From Candidatus Bipolaricaulota bacterium (GTDB lineage: Bacteria > Bipolaricaulota > Bipolaricaulia > UBA7950 > UBA9294), in assembly GCA_021129875.1 (NCBI GenBank), contig JAJOKK010000217.1, positions 2,464 through 8,108 on the forward strand: DNA of 5,645 nt, given 5' to 3'. Positions 5,638-5,645 of the stretch are shown here, one piece after another. The notes beneath the pieces were generated by a model that saw only the letters and a program-made list of their open reading frames with translations, was not told the DNA's origin and did not search any database. The position numbers were made by a program, and so were the translations under genes. Each line of letters begins with the position of its first letter. Positions within the stretch are counted from its first letter, which is position 1.

Positions 5638-5645
5638 ACGGTGAA

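Larger units (their letters stand above)
5317..5645. other. Non-coding leader upstream of the thiolase gene
   Basis: No convincing gene lies here. A 78-codon minus-strand frame (5267-5503) overlaps the thiolase start and has no recognisable protein features. The stretch holds the candidate promoter (5426-5454), a 9-bp direct repeat ACCGGCTCG (5346-5354 and 5403-5411), a small CTGCC/GGCAG palindrome (5544-5558) and a long perfect inverted repeat (5592-5637). I see no lysine riboswitch-like fold and no tRNA. Confidence 0.6.

Overview
The window is a GC-rich stretch (visibly well above 50% GC) carrying five co-directional genes, all on the minus strand, from the anaerobic lysine fermentation pathway (lysine to acetate plus butyrate through beta-lysine and 3,5-diaminohexanoate). 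Read in the direction of transcription, from high to low coordinates, the order is acetyl-CoA acetyltransferase (4138-5316), kdd (3029-4066), kamA (1728-3011), kamB (321-1436) and the first 111 codons of kamD (1-333), which runs off the left edge. The pathway and its cobalamin- and SAM-dependent aminomutases point to an anaerobic, amino-acid-fermenting bacterium. The composition does not look like the AT-rich Clostridium or Fusobacterium lysine fermenters, so an uncultivated anaerobe of another phylum is likely. The phylum cannot be fixed from this window.

Functionally, KamA turns L-lysine into L-beta-lysine. KamDE, the B12/PLP lysine 5,6-aminomutase, then makes 3,5-diaminohexanoate, and KamB is its presumed ATPase reactivation partner. 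Kdd oxidatively deaminates 3,5-diaminohexanoate to 3-keto-5-aminohexanoate. The thiolase can split the acetoacetyl-CoA that arises downstream into two acetyl-CoA. kce, kal, the CoA transferase genes and kamE are not in the window.

Region by region: 5317-5645 is a non-coding leader with a good sigma70-type promoter candidate reading into the thiolase gene and a perfect 16-bp inverted repeat near the right edge. The 71-bp thiolase-kdd gap holds a 12-bp stem with a 3-nt loop. kdd and kamA are 17 bp apart. kamA and kamB are separated by 291 bp, most of it a roughly 243-bp element with imperfect terminal inverted repeats and near-perfect 8-bp flanking direct repeats, which looks like a MITE-type insertion inside the operon. 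kamB overlaps kamD by 13 bp, with no kamC between them, unlike the known Clostridium and Fusobacterium clusters.

The most interesting points are the MITE-like element inside the operon, the direct kamB-kamD junction without kamC, and a KamA that keeps the lysine-recognition aspartates but lacks the cysteines of the clostridial inter-subunit zinc site.
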